DNA of 64,000 nucleotides from Deinococcus planocerae. Lineage in GTDB: Bacteria; Deinococcota; Deinococci; Deinococcales; Deinococcaceae. The DNA is taken from contig NZ_PNOR01000006.1 in the NCBI RefSeq assembly GCF_002869765.1, positions 62,001 through 126,000 on the forward strand, written 5' to 3'. Positions 1 through 10,995 of this stretch are shown here, in pieces (the first letter of the stretch is position 1; every line of letters starts with the position of its first letter). The position numbers were made by a program, and so were the translations under genes. The notes below the pieces were generated by a model, which saw nothing but the letters and a program-made list of their open reading frames with translations, was not told where the DNA came from and did no database searches.

Positions 1-167
<167 letters not shown>

Positions 168-220
168 CTAAAGCGAGGGAAGGAGGGCGCCAGTAACCTG
201 CATCGAAAGTCGTGAAGGGT

Positions 221-1384
221 TCATTGACGACTCGAACTGGTAGATGCGGCGCCCGGCTCCTCCAGGAAATCCGTCACCACGCGGTTGAGCGTCCACCACC
301 CCTGGGAGGTCGCGCGCAGCCGCCCGCCCTCCAGCGTGAGCAGGCCCCGGCGCACGTTCGCCGCGATGGGCTCGGCGTAGACTGCGCGTACGTCCACCCC
401 CGAGCGGCGCGACAACCCGGCGAGGTCCACCCCGTCCCGCAGCCGCAGCCCCATGAAGAGGGCGTCGGTGACGAACTCGGCGGCGTCCACGTCCTGCACC
501 TCGGGCCTCTCGCCCGCCAGCCAGCCGTGGAGGGGGGGGTTGGTCCAGCGGCGGGAGAGGAGGCCGCTCTCCCCCTCTGCCGGGTAATGCCCCGCCGCGC
601 CCGGTCCCAGGCCCAGGGAGAGGCGGTTGTGCCAGTAGGCGAGGTTGTGCCGCGACTCCTCGCCGGGGCGCGCGTAGTTGCTGACCTCGTAGCGGGTGAA
701 GCCGAGGGCGCCCAGCAGCGCCTCCGTGCGCTCGAAGCCCTCGCGCTCGTCGTCCTCCTCGACCGTCACGCCCCGGCGGGCGAACTCGGTGCCGGGCTCG
801 ACCGTCAGGGTGTAGGCGCTGACGTGCCCGACCCCGAGGTCCACCAGGCCGCGAATGTCCGCCTCCAACGGCTGCCCCGGCACGGCGGTGATCAGGTCGC
901 CGCTCACCCGGAAGCCCGTGCCGATCAGCGTGGTCACGGCTTCGCGCGCCTGCTCGGCGTCGTGCTGGCGCCCCAGGAACTTCAGCGTCGCGTCGTCGAG
1001 GCTCTGCACGCCGACGGAGGCGCGGTCGAAGCCGAGGCGTCGCCAGTGGCCCGCGCGCTCACGCGACACCGTGCCCGGGTTGACCTCCAGCGTGTTCTCG
1101 ACCCGGCCCCAACCCAGGTGGCGCCGAATGCTGCCGACGAGGGCTTCCAGCTCCGCGTCCCGCAGGAAACTCGGGGTGCCGCCCCCCAGGTACACCGTGT
1201 CGAGGTCCACCGCGTACCCCTGCGCCAGCCGGGCCGCCTCCGCCTCGATGCCCTCCAGGTAGCGCTCGACCAACCCCGCCCGGCGGGTCAGGACGTGGAA
1301 GTCGCAGTACGGGCAGATGCTCGGGCAGAAGGGCACGTGCACGTAGAGGTGGCGCACGGTGGGGGCGGGGTGGGGGGCCGTCAC
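221..1384 (-). CDS. hemW: HemW-like radical SAM protein (heme chaperone / coproporphyrinogen oxidase family)
   Basis: Radical SAM enzyme of the HemN/HemW family. The CxxxCxxC iron-sulfur motif is C20-C24-C27 when read from the GTG at 1382-1384, followed by the SAM-contact stretch [10 protein letters not shown]. The long HemN-specific N-terminal segment is absent, which points to HemW (heme trafficking) rather than oxygen-independent coproporphyrinogen oxidase. An ATG lies in frame at 1426, but the GTG has TACACT 6 nt upstream and brings the product to 387 aa, normal for HemW. It stands alone next to lpdA. Confidence 0.88.
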   Translation of the reverse strand: MTAPHPAPTVRHLYVHVPFCPSICPYCDFHVLTRRAGLVERYLEGIEAEAARLAQGYAVDLDTVYLGGGTPSFLRDAELEALVGSIRRHLGWGRVENTLEVNPGTVSRERAGHWRRLGFDRASVGVQSLDDATLKFLGRQHDAEQAREAVTTLIGTGFRVSGDLITAVPGQPLEADIRGLVDLGVGHVSAYTLTVEPGTEFARRGVTVEEDDEREGFERTEALLGALGFTRYEVSNYARPGEESRHNLAYWHNRLSLGLGPGAAGHYPAEGESGLLSRRWTNPPLHGWLAGERPEVQDVDAAEFVTDALFMGLRLRDGVDLAGLSRRSGVDVRAVYAEPIAANVRRGLLTLEGGRLRATSQGWWTLNRVVTDFLEEPGAASTSSSRQ

Positions 1385-1440
1385 GCGGGAAGTGTAGGGG
1401 GAGGCGGGGCGCGGCGCGCGGTACACGGTCGCTTTTGGCC

Positions 1441-1929
1441 CTACCGCCCGTGCGGCGTGGCGTCCATCCAGGCTTCCAGGGCGGCGCGCACCCCGTCCGG
1501 CGAGGTAACGACGACGGGCACTCTCAGCGATGCGGTGGCGCTCGCGGCCTCGTTCTCGCCCATCTCGCCCGCGAGGGGCAGGGCGGCATTCCAGGCCGGG
1601 TACTCGCCCCCCTCGCGGTAGGGGGTGCCGCCTTGGTCGTCCACCACGCGCTCCGGCACGGTCACGGCGGGGCCGCCCGGCAGGGCACGCGGCGCGACGA
1701 CGATCACCCCGCGCGGCTCCAGCTCGCGCAGGGCGGCGAGGAGGGGGGTCAGGCCGTCGTGGACGAGGAGGTCGGCGCGGCCCTTGCCGTCGAGGGCCGT
1801 GAGTTCGGCGGGCACCCCGGCAGCGAGATCCGGCGGGGCGGCGACCAGCCAGCGGTGCCCCCCCGCGCGCCCCTCGAAACTCGCGCGGGCCGAGCCGTAG
1901 ATGTCCGTCCAGGTGCGGGTGTGCTGCAT
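1441..1929 (-). CDS. Hypothetical protein (162 aa)
   Basis: A 162-residue protein I do not recognise. It is soluble and begins MQHTRTW. A central stretch, [13 protein letters not shown], has the alternating hydrophobic pattern of a Rossmann-like strand-turn, and the end reads as a short amphipathic helix ([11 protein letters not shown]). The ATG at 1929 is chosen over in-frame upstream starts because TATGCT lies 7 nt before it. It ends about 57 bp upstream of the hemW start on the same strand, so co-transcription is possible, but nothing in the sequence assigns a function. Confidence 0.65.
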   Translation of the reverse strand: MQHTRTWTDIYGSARASFEGRAGGHRWLVAAPPDLAAGVPAELTALDGKGRADLLVHDGLTPLLAALRELEPRGVIVVAPRALPGGPAVTVPERVVDDQGGTPYREGGEYPAWNAALPLAGEMGENEAASATASLRVPVVVTSPDGVRAALEAWMDATPHGR

Positions 1930-2078
1930 GGGGGCCAGCATACGGGGCCGGGCACGGAGAGGGGGGCCGGAGGGAGGCACAAAAAAGCCGCCTCTCGGGC
2001 GGTGATAGGGAAACAATAGCGTGCTATGCAGGCCCTGTCAAATCATGCAGCCGGATTTCGCGGAGGCACGGCCCACCC

Positions 2079-3341
2079 TCAGGAGCCGACGCCTCCGGAG
2101 GCCGTCGCCCTCAGCCCATCCGGCTCGCTTCCCAGGCCACATCCCGTCCACTCCGCAGCGGCGGGCCGCACCACCAGCGGTCCCGTCGGCCCCAGGGTCA
2201 CGCCGGGGCGGGGGCCAGGGTCGCCGCGCACGGGGGCGAGGGGGGGCAGGGCGGCCAGCGCCTCCAGGATGAGGAGGTGCGCGAGGTGCATCCCCAGGCA
2301 CACCCGCTCGCCGCCGCCGAAGGGCAGGTAGGCCCAGGCGGGGGGCGGAGACTGCCAGCGGCCCGGGCGGAACTCGTCGGGCTCACTCCAGAGCGAGGGG
2401 TCGCGGGCGCTGAGGTAGGGGCTGTAGAGGGCGAGGGTGCCGCGCGGGAGGCGCACCCCCTCCCAACTCAGGTCGCGGGCGAGGCGGCGGCTGCCCATCC
2501 AGCCGGGGGGAAAGAGGCGCAGCGTCTCCTTGAGGACGGTGGGGTGGTGTTCCGGCGCGTGCCACCCGGGGTGGGCGGCGAGGTGCCACGCGGCCCAGGC
2601 GAGGGCGTGGGTGGTCGTGTCGTGGGCGGCGGCGAGGCTCACCCGCGTCTCCTCCAGCCCGCCGGGCAGGGGCGCGAGGAGGGCGAGGAGATCGTCTCCC
2701 CCACCCTCCGTCAGCCGGCGGCGGGCGAGGCGGCGCAGCTCGGCGTCCACCCGCGCGAAGAGGAGCGGGCGGGGCAGGGTGGGCAGCGGAAAGGGCAGCC
2801 GCAGCGGGGCGAGGAAGGCGTGGAGCAGCTCCGCGTCGAACTCCCCGCCGAAGTACGCCGCGTTGAGCATCCCGAGCACGGCGCGGTCGGCCCAGGCCAG
2901 GGCGTCGAACTCCCCCGCCGGGACGGGGGGCAGGGCCGAGCGCACGCGGGAGCGCAGGGCCTCCAGATGCCGCCGCCCGAAGCCGGGGTTCACCGCCTGC
3001 CGCCGGGGGCCGTGGCCGGGCGCGTCGGTCAGGATCACCCCGCCCGAGAGGTACGGCACCACCCGCGAGAAGCTCCCCGCGCTGCGGAAGGTGGCGAGGT
3101 CCCCGAGCAGGCGGCGGTTCCACTCGGGGCTGAAGCCCACCACGGCGGGCAGGCCCAGGCGCAGGCGGAAGAGGCCCACGCCGTCCGCCCTCGCCCGCCG
3201 CGCGCCCTCCTCGACCAGCCCCAGCGGCGAGAGCGCCCAGTCGCGCAGGTGGCCGTCGCCACGCCGGGCGGGCGGCTCGGGCAGGGTTTCCAGCCCGCGC
3301 ACGTCGGACCTGGGCACGGGCAGGATCGGCACGGGGCGCAT
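2079..3341 (-). CDS. Cytochrome P450, probable carotenoid beta-ionone 2-hydroxylase (CYP287A1-like)
   Basis: A 420-residue P450. Visible motifs are the I-helix AAHDTTTHAL, the K-helix ETLRL (ExxR), and the heme-binding loop FGGGERVCLGM with the Cys thiolate ligand near residue 348. There is no membrane anchor. In D. radiodurans, CYP287A1 hydroxylates C-2 of the beta-ionone ring in deinoxanthin synthesis. The position directly beside crtD, cruF and crtO makes that role likely here. The assignment to CYP287 rests on context and general resemblance, not on an alignment. It ends 138 bp before the hypothetical gene downstream. Confidence 0.85.
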   Translation of the reverse strand: MRPVPILPVPRSDVRGLETLPEPPARRGDGHLRDWALSPLGLVEEGARRARADGVGLFRLRLGLPAVVGFSPEWNRRLLGDLATFRSAGSFSRVVPYLSGGVILTDAPGHGPRRQAVNPGFGRRHLEALRSRVRSALPPVPAGEFDALAWADRAVLGMLNAAYFGGEFDAELLHAFLAPLRLPFPLPTLPRPLLFARVDAELRRLARRRLTEGGGDDLLALLAPLPGGLEETRVSLAAAHDTTTHALAWAAWHLAAHPGWHAPEHHPTVLKETLRLFPPGWMGSRRLARDLSWEGVRLPRGTLALYSPYLSARDPSLWSEPDEFRPGRWQSPPPAWAYLPFGGGERVCLGMHLAHLLILEALAALPPLAPVRGDPGPRPGVTLGPTGPLVVRPAAAEWTGCGLGSEPDGLRATASGGVGS

Positions 3342-3400
3342 TCTGGCACGGGCGCGTAGGCGCGAAGTTGATCAAAAGGAACGGTCCGGGCGGGCAGCGT

Positions 3401-4843
3401 CTAGCCCGCGGGCGTCTGCACCGCGTCCCACGTCTCCCCCTCCCCCGGCACCCGGGGGCCGTCCAGATCGTCGTAGGGCAGGCCGAGCAGCCCGCCCGCC
3501 CCGTTCCACCCGCTCAGCATGGAGAGGGGCACGCCGCCGCCGGGGTGGACGGTCCCGCCGACCTGCGCGAGGTTGTGCGCGCCCGGGTGCGTCCAGCCGG
3601 GGCGCAGGCTGCCGATCAGTCCGTGGGGGGCGCGGCCATACAGGGCCCCCCGCAGGGAGGTCCGGGCGTACTCGGCGGGCGAGAGGGGGTGCCAGTCCGT
3701 CACCGGGAGGGGGAGCCGGGCCTGGAGCCCCCGCAGCAGGAAGGCGCCGTAGCCGCGCGGATCGTCCGTCGCCCCGGGGTCAGGCGGCGCGTTCACGAGG
3801 AGGAAGGCCCGGTCCCCGTCGAGGTGCAGGTAGAGGGTGGGGTCGGTGGGGAGACGCCCGGCGCGGATGTCCCGCCACTCCCGGGCGTAGTCGGCGGGCC
3901 AGAGGATGTGGTGGGCGTGGCCGCGATCTTCCGAGAGCCGCAGTTGCAGCGCGAAGCCGCTCACCCCGCGCGGGCTGCGGTCGTCGGGGAGGCCCAGCCA
4001 GCCCCGCGTGAGGGCCCGGTCGGCGGCGCTCACCCAGGCGTCCGCGGTGTAGACGCCCCGGCCCGTGTGGGCGCCCACCACCTGGCCCCCCCGCGTGATC
4101 AGATGTTCCACCCGCGTGCCGAACTCGAAGCGCACCCCCAGCGCCTGCGCCCGCTCCCACATCCGCACCGCGAGCGCCCCCAGGCCCCCCTCCATGTGCC
4201 ATACCCCGGAGCCGAGTTCGACCCAGGAGACGTTGTGCAGCACGGCGGGGGCGCGGTAGGGGTCGGCCCCCAGATAGGTGGCGAAGCGCAGCCAGAAGGG
4301 GGTCAGGAAGGGGCCGCTCTCCACCAGACGGGCGAGGCTGGACCAGGGGGCGGCGCCGAGCCCGCGCGTGACCGCGTAGCGGGCCAGCCTCAGCCGACCC
4401 GGCGGCGGCGCGAAGAGGAAGGTGGGCGCCGCCCCCTGGTAGATGCGCCGCGCGACCCCGAGCAAGCGGACGTACTCCAGCCCCTCCGCCCGGCCCAGTT
4501 GCGCCAGGGTGGGCTCCAGGCTGCCCGCCACGTGCAGCGCCTCCGGGGCGAAGGTGCGCCCGCCGAGCGCGTGATAGGTCGTCGTGGGGCGCGCGGGGTC
4601 GAGCGGGGGCAGAGTCAGGCCGGTCCGCTCGTGCAGGGCGCGGAAGATCTGGGGCATGGTGACGACCGTCGGCCCGCTGGAGAAGTCCTCGTAGCCCAAC
4701 GCCGCCTTGCCGCCGGGGCGGTCCAGATGGTCGAGGACGGTGACCCGCACGCCCTCCCCTGCCAGCCGCAGCGCCGCCGCCAGCCCCGCGAAGCCCGCGC
4801 CGAGGACGATCACGTGGTCGGGGGAGCTCGCCGTGGCCCTCAC
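3401..4843 (-). CDS. crtD: Carotenoid desaturase, CrtD-type (C-3',4')
   Basis: A 480-residue FAD-dependent desaturase of the CrtI/CrtD family. The N-terminal dinucleotide fold GAGFAG is at residues 15-20, followed by DRPGGKA, and the C-terminal FAD segment contains [18 protein letters not shown]. CrtI also has this architecture. I call it CrtD because it is co-operonic with cruF and crtO, as for the acyclic-end desaturation after 1,2-hydration. The GTG start overlaps the glycosyltransferase stop (GTGA), so the start is well supported. Last gene of the overlapped block. Confidence 0.85.
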   Translation of the reverse strand: MRATASSPDHVIVLGAGFAGLAAALRLAGEGVRVTVLDHLDRPGGKAALGYEDFSSGPTVVTMPQIFRALHERTGLTLPPLDPARPTTTYHALGGRTFAPEALHVAGSLEPTLAQLGRAEGLEYVRLLGVARRIYQGAAPTFLFAPPPGRLRLARYAVTRGLGAAPWSSLARLVESGPFLTPFWLRFATYLGADPYRAPAVLHNVSWVELGSGVWHMEGGLGALAVRMWERAQALGVRFEFGTRVEHLITRGGQVVGAHTGRGVYTADAWVSAADRALTRGWLGLPDDRSPRGVSGFALQLRLSEDRGHAHHILWPADYAREWRDIRAGRLPTDPTLYLHLDGDRAFLLVNAPPDPGATDDPRGYGAFLLRGLQARLPLPVTDWHPLSPAEYARTSLRGALYGRAPHGLIGSLRPGWTHPGAHNLAQVGGTVHPGGGVPLSMLSGWNGAGGLLGLPYDDLDGPRVPGEGETWDAVQTPAG

Positions 4844-5946
4844 TGCTCGTACTCCCGGCCCTTCCAGCCCACCTGACGGCGCAGGCCGCGCAGGTACACG
4901 GGGAGGGCGAGGAGGGGGGTGACCGGGCTGAGCAGCCCCTCGGCGAGGTCGGCGGGGCGGCGGCGCCCGGTGACGAGGCTGACGAGGGGACGCTCCAGGA
5001 GCCCGGCGGCGCGCAGCGCCCAGAGCCAGCGGGCCCGGCGGGCGGGGAGGAGCCACGGCAGGGTGTACACGGCGAGGTGCCACCCGATGGAAACGGCGAG
5101 CACGGCCCGTGAGCGCAGGTGGACCCGGTAGACGTTCTTGCCGAAGCCCGCCACCGAGGCCGGGTAGCTGCGGTACATCCGCACCTCCATACATTCGCCC
5201 GCGAGCGCGAGGGCCAGCCGCCCGCCGCGCTCCTTGAGGCGCTGCCCGAAGATCACGTCCTCGAGCACCTCGCTGCGCACCAGGGCGTGTCCCCCCAATC
5301 GATCGTAGGCCGCGCGGCGAAAGGCCATCAGTTGCCCGTTCGCCGCGCTCGCCGCCGGGAAGGGCAGCCGCAGTCCCGGCGCGGGCAGGAAGGTCAACAG
5401 CACGACCTCCACCAGGGGGGTGATCAGCCGCTCGCCCAGGGTCACGTTGCGCTGGCGCGGCCACACGCTCAGGAGGTCGGCGTCCGAACGTGTCAGCTCG
5501 GCGAGCACCGCTCCGAGCGCCCCCGGCCCCCACCGCACGTCCGCGTCGGTGAAGATCAGCACGTCGCCCGTCGCCGCCCGCGCGAGCTGCTGGCAGGCCC
5601 ACGGCTTGCCGTGCCACCCCGGCGGCAACCCCTCCCCGCACAGCACCCGCGCGCCCGGCACCCCCGCGCACAGCCGCCGCGCGAGGCCGCCCGTGCCGTC
5701 GCGGCTGCCGTCGTCGAGCACGAGCACCTCGTCCGCCCCCTGCGCGAGCACGCCGGGGAGGGTGTGGACGAGGTTGTGCGCCTCGTCGCGCGCGGGAATC
5801 AGGATGGAGACGCGCGGGCGCTCCCGGGGCACAGGGCGGGGCCGCAGCCGGGGGAAGGTGAGGACGTTGAGGAAAAAGACCGCCGCCTTGTACGTGAAAA
5901 AGCCCCGCGCGGCCTCGCGGTAGGCCCGGGCGAGGTCGAGCTTCAC
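4840..5946 (-). CDS. cruC: Family 2 glycosyltransferase, probable carotenoid glucosyltransferase (CruC-like)
   Basis: A 368-residue GT-A glycosyltransferase. [11 protein letters not shown] at about residue 46 opens the fold, LVLDDGS (D78-D79) is the nucleotide-sugar site, and FTDAD (133-136) is the metal-binding DxD region. Hydrophobic segments at both ends suggest membrane association. It sits between an acyltransferase and crtD with GTGA overlaps on both sides, the same partners as cruC/cruD, which glycosylate and acylate tertiary hydroxyls of acyclic carotenoid ends. Substrate assignment is inferred from the operon. Confidence 0.82.
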   Translation of the reverse strand: MKLDLARAYREAARGFFTYKAAVFFLNVLTFPRLRPRPVPRERPRVSILIPARDEAHNLVHTLPGVLAQGADEVLVLDDGSRDGTGGLARRLCAGVPGARVLCGEGLPPGWHGKPWACQQLARAATGDVLIFTDADVRWGPGALGAVLAELTRSDADLLSVWPRQRNVTLGERLITPLVEVVLLTFLPAPGLRLPFPAASAANGQLMAFRRAAYDRLGGHALVRSEVLEDVIFGQRLKERGGRLALALAGECMEVRMYRSYPASVAGFGKNVYRVHLRSRAVLAVSIGWHLAVYTLPWLLPARRARWLWALRAAGLLERPLVSLVTGRRRPADLAEGLLSPVTPLLALPVYLRGLRRQVGWKGREYEQ

Positions 5947-6599
5947 CGCTCCCCCGTAAGCCACGCGAGGGCGCGGCCCGGCAGGTCCAGCCGTTCCTGC
6001 GCGCTGACCCGTCCCCCCGCCAGGCGCAGGTAGCCCGCCAGGGGCGCCTCGGGGTCGCTCTCCCGCAGCTCCGCATCGAGGGCGGCGAGTTCGCGGGTCA
6101 GCGCGTCCTCCAGCCCAGGCCCCTCCACCGCCCGCCCGAAGCGCGCGTAGGCCTCGGGGTGTTGGGCGCCCCGCAGCGTCACCCGCAGGGCGACGGGCAC
6201 CAGGGGCACGCCCGCCGTCCGGGCGATCCAGGCCGCCCCCGGCTGCACACCCCGGAGCGGCCCGGCGGGTTGCAACGCCCCCTCCGGAAAGACGACCACC
6301 CAGGCACCCGCCCGCGCCGCGCGCACCGCCTCCCGCAGGTCGCGCGTGCCGAGCGCCCCCAGCCGCCGCAGGAAGGGAAAACGGGCGAGCTGCCCCTCCG
6401 TCATGAGCACCCGGTAGCCCTGCCCCAGCACCCACGTCACCTCGCGCAGCACGTACCCGTCCCACCACGAGTGGTGGTTGGGAGCGAGCACCGCCCCTCC
6501 CCCGGGCAGCGGGCCGCGCACCCAGACTCCCCGCAGGTCGGTGTGAACGCTGCGGCGCACGCTCGTTTTCAGCAGGGCCGTCACCGGGTCAAGGCTCAC
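5943..6599 (-). CDS. cruD: PlsC-type acyltransferase, probable carotenoid glycoside acyltransferase (CruD-like)
   Basis: A 218-residue member of the 1-acylglycerol-3-phosphate acyltransferase superfamily. The catalytic HX4D motif is in NHHSWWDGY (H42, D47), and the acceptor-site motif [10 protein letters not shown] follows near residue 105. The GTG start overlaps the cruF stop by 4 bp, and its own stop overlaps the next gene. Such enzymes normally make phosphatidic acid. Being locked between cruF and a glycosyltransferase, it more likely adds a fatty acid to a carotenoid glucoside. That specificity is inference. Confidence 0.82.
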   Translation of the reverse strand: MSLDPVTALLKTSVRRSVHTDLRGVWVRGPLPGGGAVLAPNHHSWWDGYVLREVTWVLGQGYRVLMTEGQLARFPFLRRLGALGTRDLREAVRAARAGAWVVVFPEGALQPAGPLRGVQPGAAWIARTAGVPLVPVALRVTLRGAQHPEAYARFGRAVEGPGLEDALTRELAALDAELRESDPEAPLAGYLRLAGGRVSAQERLDLPGRALAWLTGER

Positions 6600-7609
6600 G
6601 CCCGCCTCCCGCGCACCGCCCGCGCCAGCGCCAGGCCCGCCAGCATCGCCGCCAGGGTCACGCCCGCCTCCACGTACCGCCCGACGAGGACGAGCCCGCC
6701 CGGCAGGAAGAACGTCTCGACCGGGTAGGCGACCCCGAAGGTGAGGCGGGAGAGGTCGGGCTGCGGGGCGGGTTCGGCGGTGGCAGCCTGCACGTTCGGG
6801 GAGACCCGAGCCGCCCCTTGCTGCGTGGGCAGATTCCGGGCCCGTCGCCTCGCCCCGAACGTCCCCGGGCTGATCCGCGTGAAGGCCCAGGCGAGCCCCG
6901 TGCCCACCGCCCACCAGCCCAGGAAGTTCTGGAGGGGCGCGCCCGCCCACAGCGGCGCCGGGTCCTGCCACGTCCAGTAGCCCTGCGCCGTCATCAGCGG
7001 TTCCAGGCCCACGTCCCAGGCCACCATCAGGAGTCCGGCCAGCCACGCCCGGCCCCCCGCGAGAAGCGTCGCCGCCAGCGTCAGGGCGAACCAGCCCAGC
7101 GGCACGATCAGGGGCACGCTGAGGAGAGTGGGGGCAGGCGCACCCGCGTAGGTGTAGACGCCGAAGGGAAAGCCCGTGCGGCTGCCGAGCAGTTCGACGC
7201 CCAGCCCCACCCCGGAGGCCAGAGCCGCCATCACCAGGGCCCGCCGCCCCCCCGCCCGCTCCCAGGCGTAGGCGAGGGCCGCGGCGAAGAGCGCCCCGGT
7301 GCTGAGCAGCGCGAGCAGGGAAAAGCCCTCCGGCCACAGCGGCACGGGCACCTTGAGCGCGGCGTAGAGGGCCAGCCACACCATCCAGGGCCGCGTCTGC
7401 CGGGCGAGCGCCGCCCCTCTCTCCCGCACCGTCCCGCCGAAGTCGCCGCGCAGCGCGTCGCCCCCCAGCGCGAGGAGTCCGGCGAGGGGCAGGCCCAGGG
7501 CAATCAGCCCCCACCCGCCCGGCACCCCGTCGATCACGAGCAGGGCCCCCAGAAACGCGACCCCCAGCGCGGCGAAGGCGAGCCCGGAGCGCAGGAGGAC
7601 CGGACTCAC
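6596..7609 (-). CDS. cruF: Carotenoid 1',2'-hydratase
   Basis: A 337-residue polytopic membrane protein of the DUF422/CruF family. It adds water across the terminal 1',2' double bond of gamma-carotene-type intermediates. Many hydrophobic segments are visible. Conserved-looking family stretches include FPFGVYTY (about residue 130) and a downstream WDVGLEP...YWTW region. The homologue DR_0091 is the deinoxanthin hydratase. A C-terminal extension carries an Ala/Pro-rich linker and another pair of hydrophobic segments. The GTG start at 7607-7609 is 103 bp downstream of crtO. Confidence 0.88.
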   Translation of the reverse strand: MSPVLLRSGLAFAALGVAFLGALLVIDGVPGGWGLIALGLPLAGLLALGGDALRGDFGGTVRERGAALARQTRPWMVWLALYAALKVPVPLWPEGFSLLALLSTGALFAAALAYAWERAGGRRALVMAALASGVGLGVELLGSRTGFPFGVYTYAGAPAPTLLSVPLIVPLGWFALTLAATLLAGGRAWLAGLLMVAWDVGLEPLMTAQGYWTWQDPAPLWAGAPLQNFLGWWAVGTGLAWAFTRISPGTFGARRRARNLPTQQGAARVSPNVQAATAEPAPQPDLSRLTFGVAYPVETFFLPGGLVLVGRYVEAGVTLAAMLAGLALARAVRGRRA

Positions 7610-7712
7610 GCGGCCTCCCGTCCGGGGGCCACCCGTTCGCCCCCCTCACGGAACGCGGGGGAGAGGGCCTGCCCCCCGGCCTTCTGCCCTCTGCCTTCCA
7701 CCTGCCGTCCCC
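7610..7712. repeat. crtO-cruF spacer with a CTTCTGCCCTCTGCCTTC-type short intergenic repeat
   Basis: The only sizeable gap inside the carotenoid block. Around 7680-7700 it contains a run of CTGCC/CTTC words (CTTCTGCCCTCTGCCTTC) close to the arms of the hairpin at 57440-57493. It looks like one of the short non-coding repeats scattered in this window, and it separates crtO from the tightly overlapped cruF to crtD genes. No promoter could be recognised with confidence. Confidence 0.45.
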
Positions 7713-9248
<1,536 letters not shown>

Positions 9249-9368
9249 CCGGCCCGAATCCTGTCACACCGGGAAGGCGGGAGACGGTCAGGGATGCCGC
9301 CTTCGGGCGCGCCGCCGCCACCTCACGGGGAGAGTTCCCTGAGGCCTCCCATATCTTGGTGCTAACAC

Positions 9369-9397
9369 TTGACTTTTTGTTGTAGAAATACAACAAT
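9369..9397 (+). promoter_or_regulatory. Promoter of the XRE regulator gene (TTGACT-17-AACAAT)
   Basis: The -35 hexamer TTGACT (9369-9374) is separated by 17 nt from AACAAT (9392-9397). This places the transcription start at about 9404-9405, exactly on an ATG of the downstream regulator, so a leaderless transcript is predicted. The palindromic operator occupies the spacer and the start of the -10. Confidence 0.6.
9377..9396. promoter_or_regulatory. Perfect palindromic operator TTGTTGTA-GAAA-TACAACAA
   Basis: Two 8-bp arms with perfect symmetry around GAAA. The site lies between the -35 and -10 of the XRE gene and in the crtO-XRE divergent region. This is the expected position for an autorepressor operator. 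Its AT-rich sequence stands out sharply from the flanking GC-rich DNA. Binding by the adjacent XRE protein is inferred. Confidence 0.7.
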
Positions 9398-9404
9398 GCG
9401 TGGC

Positions 9405-9677
9405 ATGGTTGCCAAGGCGGCTGGTCGTCCCTCTCCCCCGTCCCTGTTCAACCGGCTGCCCGTGCTGCGCGCCGAGCGCGGGCTGAGCCGCCAGGACCTC
9501 GCGGCGGCGGTGGGGGTGAACTACCAGACCATCGGGTACCTGGAGCGCGGGGAGTACCACCCGAGCCTGGACCTCGCCTTTCGCCTCAGCGAGTATTTCG
9601 GGCTGCCCATCGAGGCGATCTTTTCGCGCACGCCCTTCACGCCGCTCAGCGAGAGAGTCTACGGAGGTTCCGCATGA
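9405..9677 (+). CDS. XRE-family transcriptional regulator
   Basis: A 90-residue Cro/C1-type helix-turn-helix protein. The domain runs from [21 protein letters not shown] through [22 protein letters not shown], with the typical ending PIEAIFS. It is all DNA-binding domain with no sensor. The start at 9405 follows from the promoter spacing; an ATG at 9396 (93 aa) is the alternative. Its stop overlaps the start of a four-helix membrane protein, a common pairing for this small-regulator class. It probably binds the palindrome in its own promoter and could also affect the divergent crtO. Confidence 0.85.
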   Translation: MVAKAAGRPSPPSLFNRLPVLRAERGLSRQDLAAAVGVNYQTIGYLERGEYHPSLDLAFRLSEYFGLPIEAIFSRTPFTPLSERVYGGSA

Positions 9678-10153
9678 ACGCGACCCTGCCCCGGCCCCGC
9701 CCGCCCGCGCCGCTCGCCGCCCGTCGCCGGGTCGTGCTGCTCGCCGTGGGCGGGTACCTGCTCATGCTGCTCGGCACCGGCCTGAGAGCCGTTCCCGGCG
9801 TGTCCGACTGGCTTTGGGGGCCGCTCTCGCTTCTCGGGCTCGTCACGGCCTGGGCCGCGGCCTTCCAGCTCATGCTTCCGGTGCGGCTGGGCCTGCCCTA
9901 CCTGAAGGCCCCGGGGTTGGATGAGCGGCAGTGGCAACGGCTGGCCCAGGCCCACGTGAGCGCGTACCGGGTCGTGGGCATCCTGATCCTCCTGGGTTAC
10001 CTGTACTTCCAGACGGCGGATCGCGGCCATTCCCTGCCCGTGCCCCGAGACAGCTTCACCTGGACGGCCCTCTGGTCGGGCGCCATGCTCCTGATCTGCG
10101 CCCTTCCCGGCGCTCTCCTCGCCTGGACCGAGCCGGACCCGCCGGGCGAGTAG
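9674..10153 (+). CDS. Small integral membrane protein co-operonic with the XRE regulator
   Basis: A 159-residue protein with four predicted membrane segments (about 26-45, 52-76, 98-113 and 131-150). It starts 4 bp inside the regulator's end, behind a GGAGG ribosome site, so the two are translationally coupled. XRE regulators of this size are often encoded with membrane proteins of unknown role. No catalytic motif is seen. Confidence 0.75.
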   Translation: MNATLPRPRPPAPLAARRRVVLLAVGGYLLMLLGTGLRAVPGVSDWLWGPLSLLGLVTAWAAAFQLMLPVRLGLPYLKAPGLDERQWQRLAQAHVSAYRVVGILILLGYLYFQTADRGHSLPVPRDSFTWTALWSGAMLLICALPGALLAWTEPDPPGE

Positions 10154-10192
10154 ACAGAACCGCGTGACAGGGCGGGGGGTACGCTGGGCGCC

Positions 10193-10387
10193 ATGTTCGG
10201 TCGCCGCGTGCCCCCCCACATCGTCTTCGCACTCAGCGTCGTCCTCGCGCTCCTGTGCGCCGTTCCCGCCGTCCGGTACGGACTCACGGCGAGGTGGCTC
10301 CCCGCCCTGCTGTGGGGCGCGGTGGCCGTGTGGTTCGCGGTGGACGCGGTGCGCGCCCACGGGTGGAGGCAGCAGCAGAGGGCCTAG
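10193..10387 (+). CDS. Small two-helix membrane protein (64 aa)
   Basis: A 64-residue protein with two hydrophobic stretches (about 9-26 and 34-51) and a basic tail. TACGCT stands 7 nt before the ATG, the leaderless pattern, which supports this as a real gene despite its size. It converges on the GNAT gene, with only 7 bp between the stops. Function unknown. Confidence 0.6.
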   Translation: MFGRRVPPHIVFALSVVLALLCAVPAVRYGLTARWLPALLWGAVAVWFAVDAVRAHGWRQQQRA

Positions 10388-10394
10388 CCGGGGC

Positions 10395-10991
10395 TCAGCC
10401 CAGCCGCCTGACCCAGAAGCGCATGAGCTTGGGGGTCTCCCGCTCCTCGCCCACGTCCTGCCAGCTCATCGTCGTTTCCAGGTCGGGACGCTCCGAGTAG
10501 CCGCGTGACCGCCAGAAGGCGTCCAGCGGTCGGTAGCCCTCGGGCCGGGCCGGGTGGTCCTCCGGGCGCCGCACGGCGCAGAAGGCGGTCACCCCCAGCC
10601 CCAGGCGCCGGGCGTGGGCCTCGCGCTCGTCGAAGAAGCGGTGGCCGAGGCCACGCCCCCGGTACCCGGGCAGCAGCACGCTCTCGCCGAGGTACAGGAT
10701 GTCGGCGGGGTCGAACTCGGGGGGCCGGAAGGGGGCGCGTACCTCGGGCGTCTCGCGCGTCAGGGGCACCGCCGTGCTCGCCCCCACCACCCGCCCCCCG
10801 TCGCGGGCGAGGACGACCAGCGCCCCGGGCGCGCCCAGGTACGTCCGCAAGTAGCCCTCCTCGTACTCCGCGCTGCCCTCGTACAGGTACGGGAAGGCGC
10901 GGAACACCTCCTGCCGCAACCGGGCGAGGTCGGGGAGGAAGGCGCGCAGCTCGTCCCCGGTGGCCGGGCGGACGGTCAGGGCGTCCGGCAC
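10395..10991 (-). CDS. GNAT family N-acetyltransferase
   Basis: A 198-residue acetyltransferase fold. Motif A, the acetyl-CoA pyrophosphate loop, is visible as LLPGYRGRGLGHRFFDERE at about residues 106-124, preceded by a beta strand (ILYLGESV). The C-terminal strand FWRSRGYSE is typical. Substrate unknown. The GTG start lies 4 nt after the stop of the NTF2-like gene, behind a GGCGGAGG-type ribosome site, so the two form a small operon. Confidence 0.85.
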   Translation of the reverse strand: MPDALTVRPATGDELRAFLPDLARLRQEVFRAFPYLYEGSAEYEEGYLRTYLGAPGALVVLARDGGRVVGASTAVPLTRETPEVRAPFRPPEFDPADILYLGESVLLPGYRGRGLGHRFFDEREAHARRLGLGVTAFCAVRRPEDHPARPEGYRPLDAFWRSRGYSERPDLETTMSWQDVGEERETPKLMRFWVRRLG

Positions 10992-10995
10992 CCCC

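Noticed and set aside
212..1621. Long plus-strand frames across hemW and the gene at 1441
   Set aside because: Antisense of genes with recognisable motifs; composition is Arg/Ala/Pro-rich and no start signal is seen.
4844..6076. N-terminal extension of crtD by about 410 codons
   Set aside because: The added part is an out-of-frame reading of the glycosyltransferase; the GTGA overlap at 4840-4843 fixes the start.
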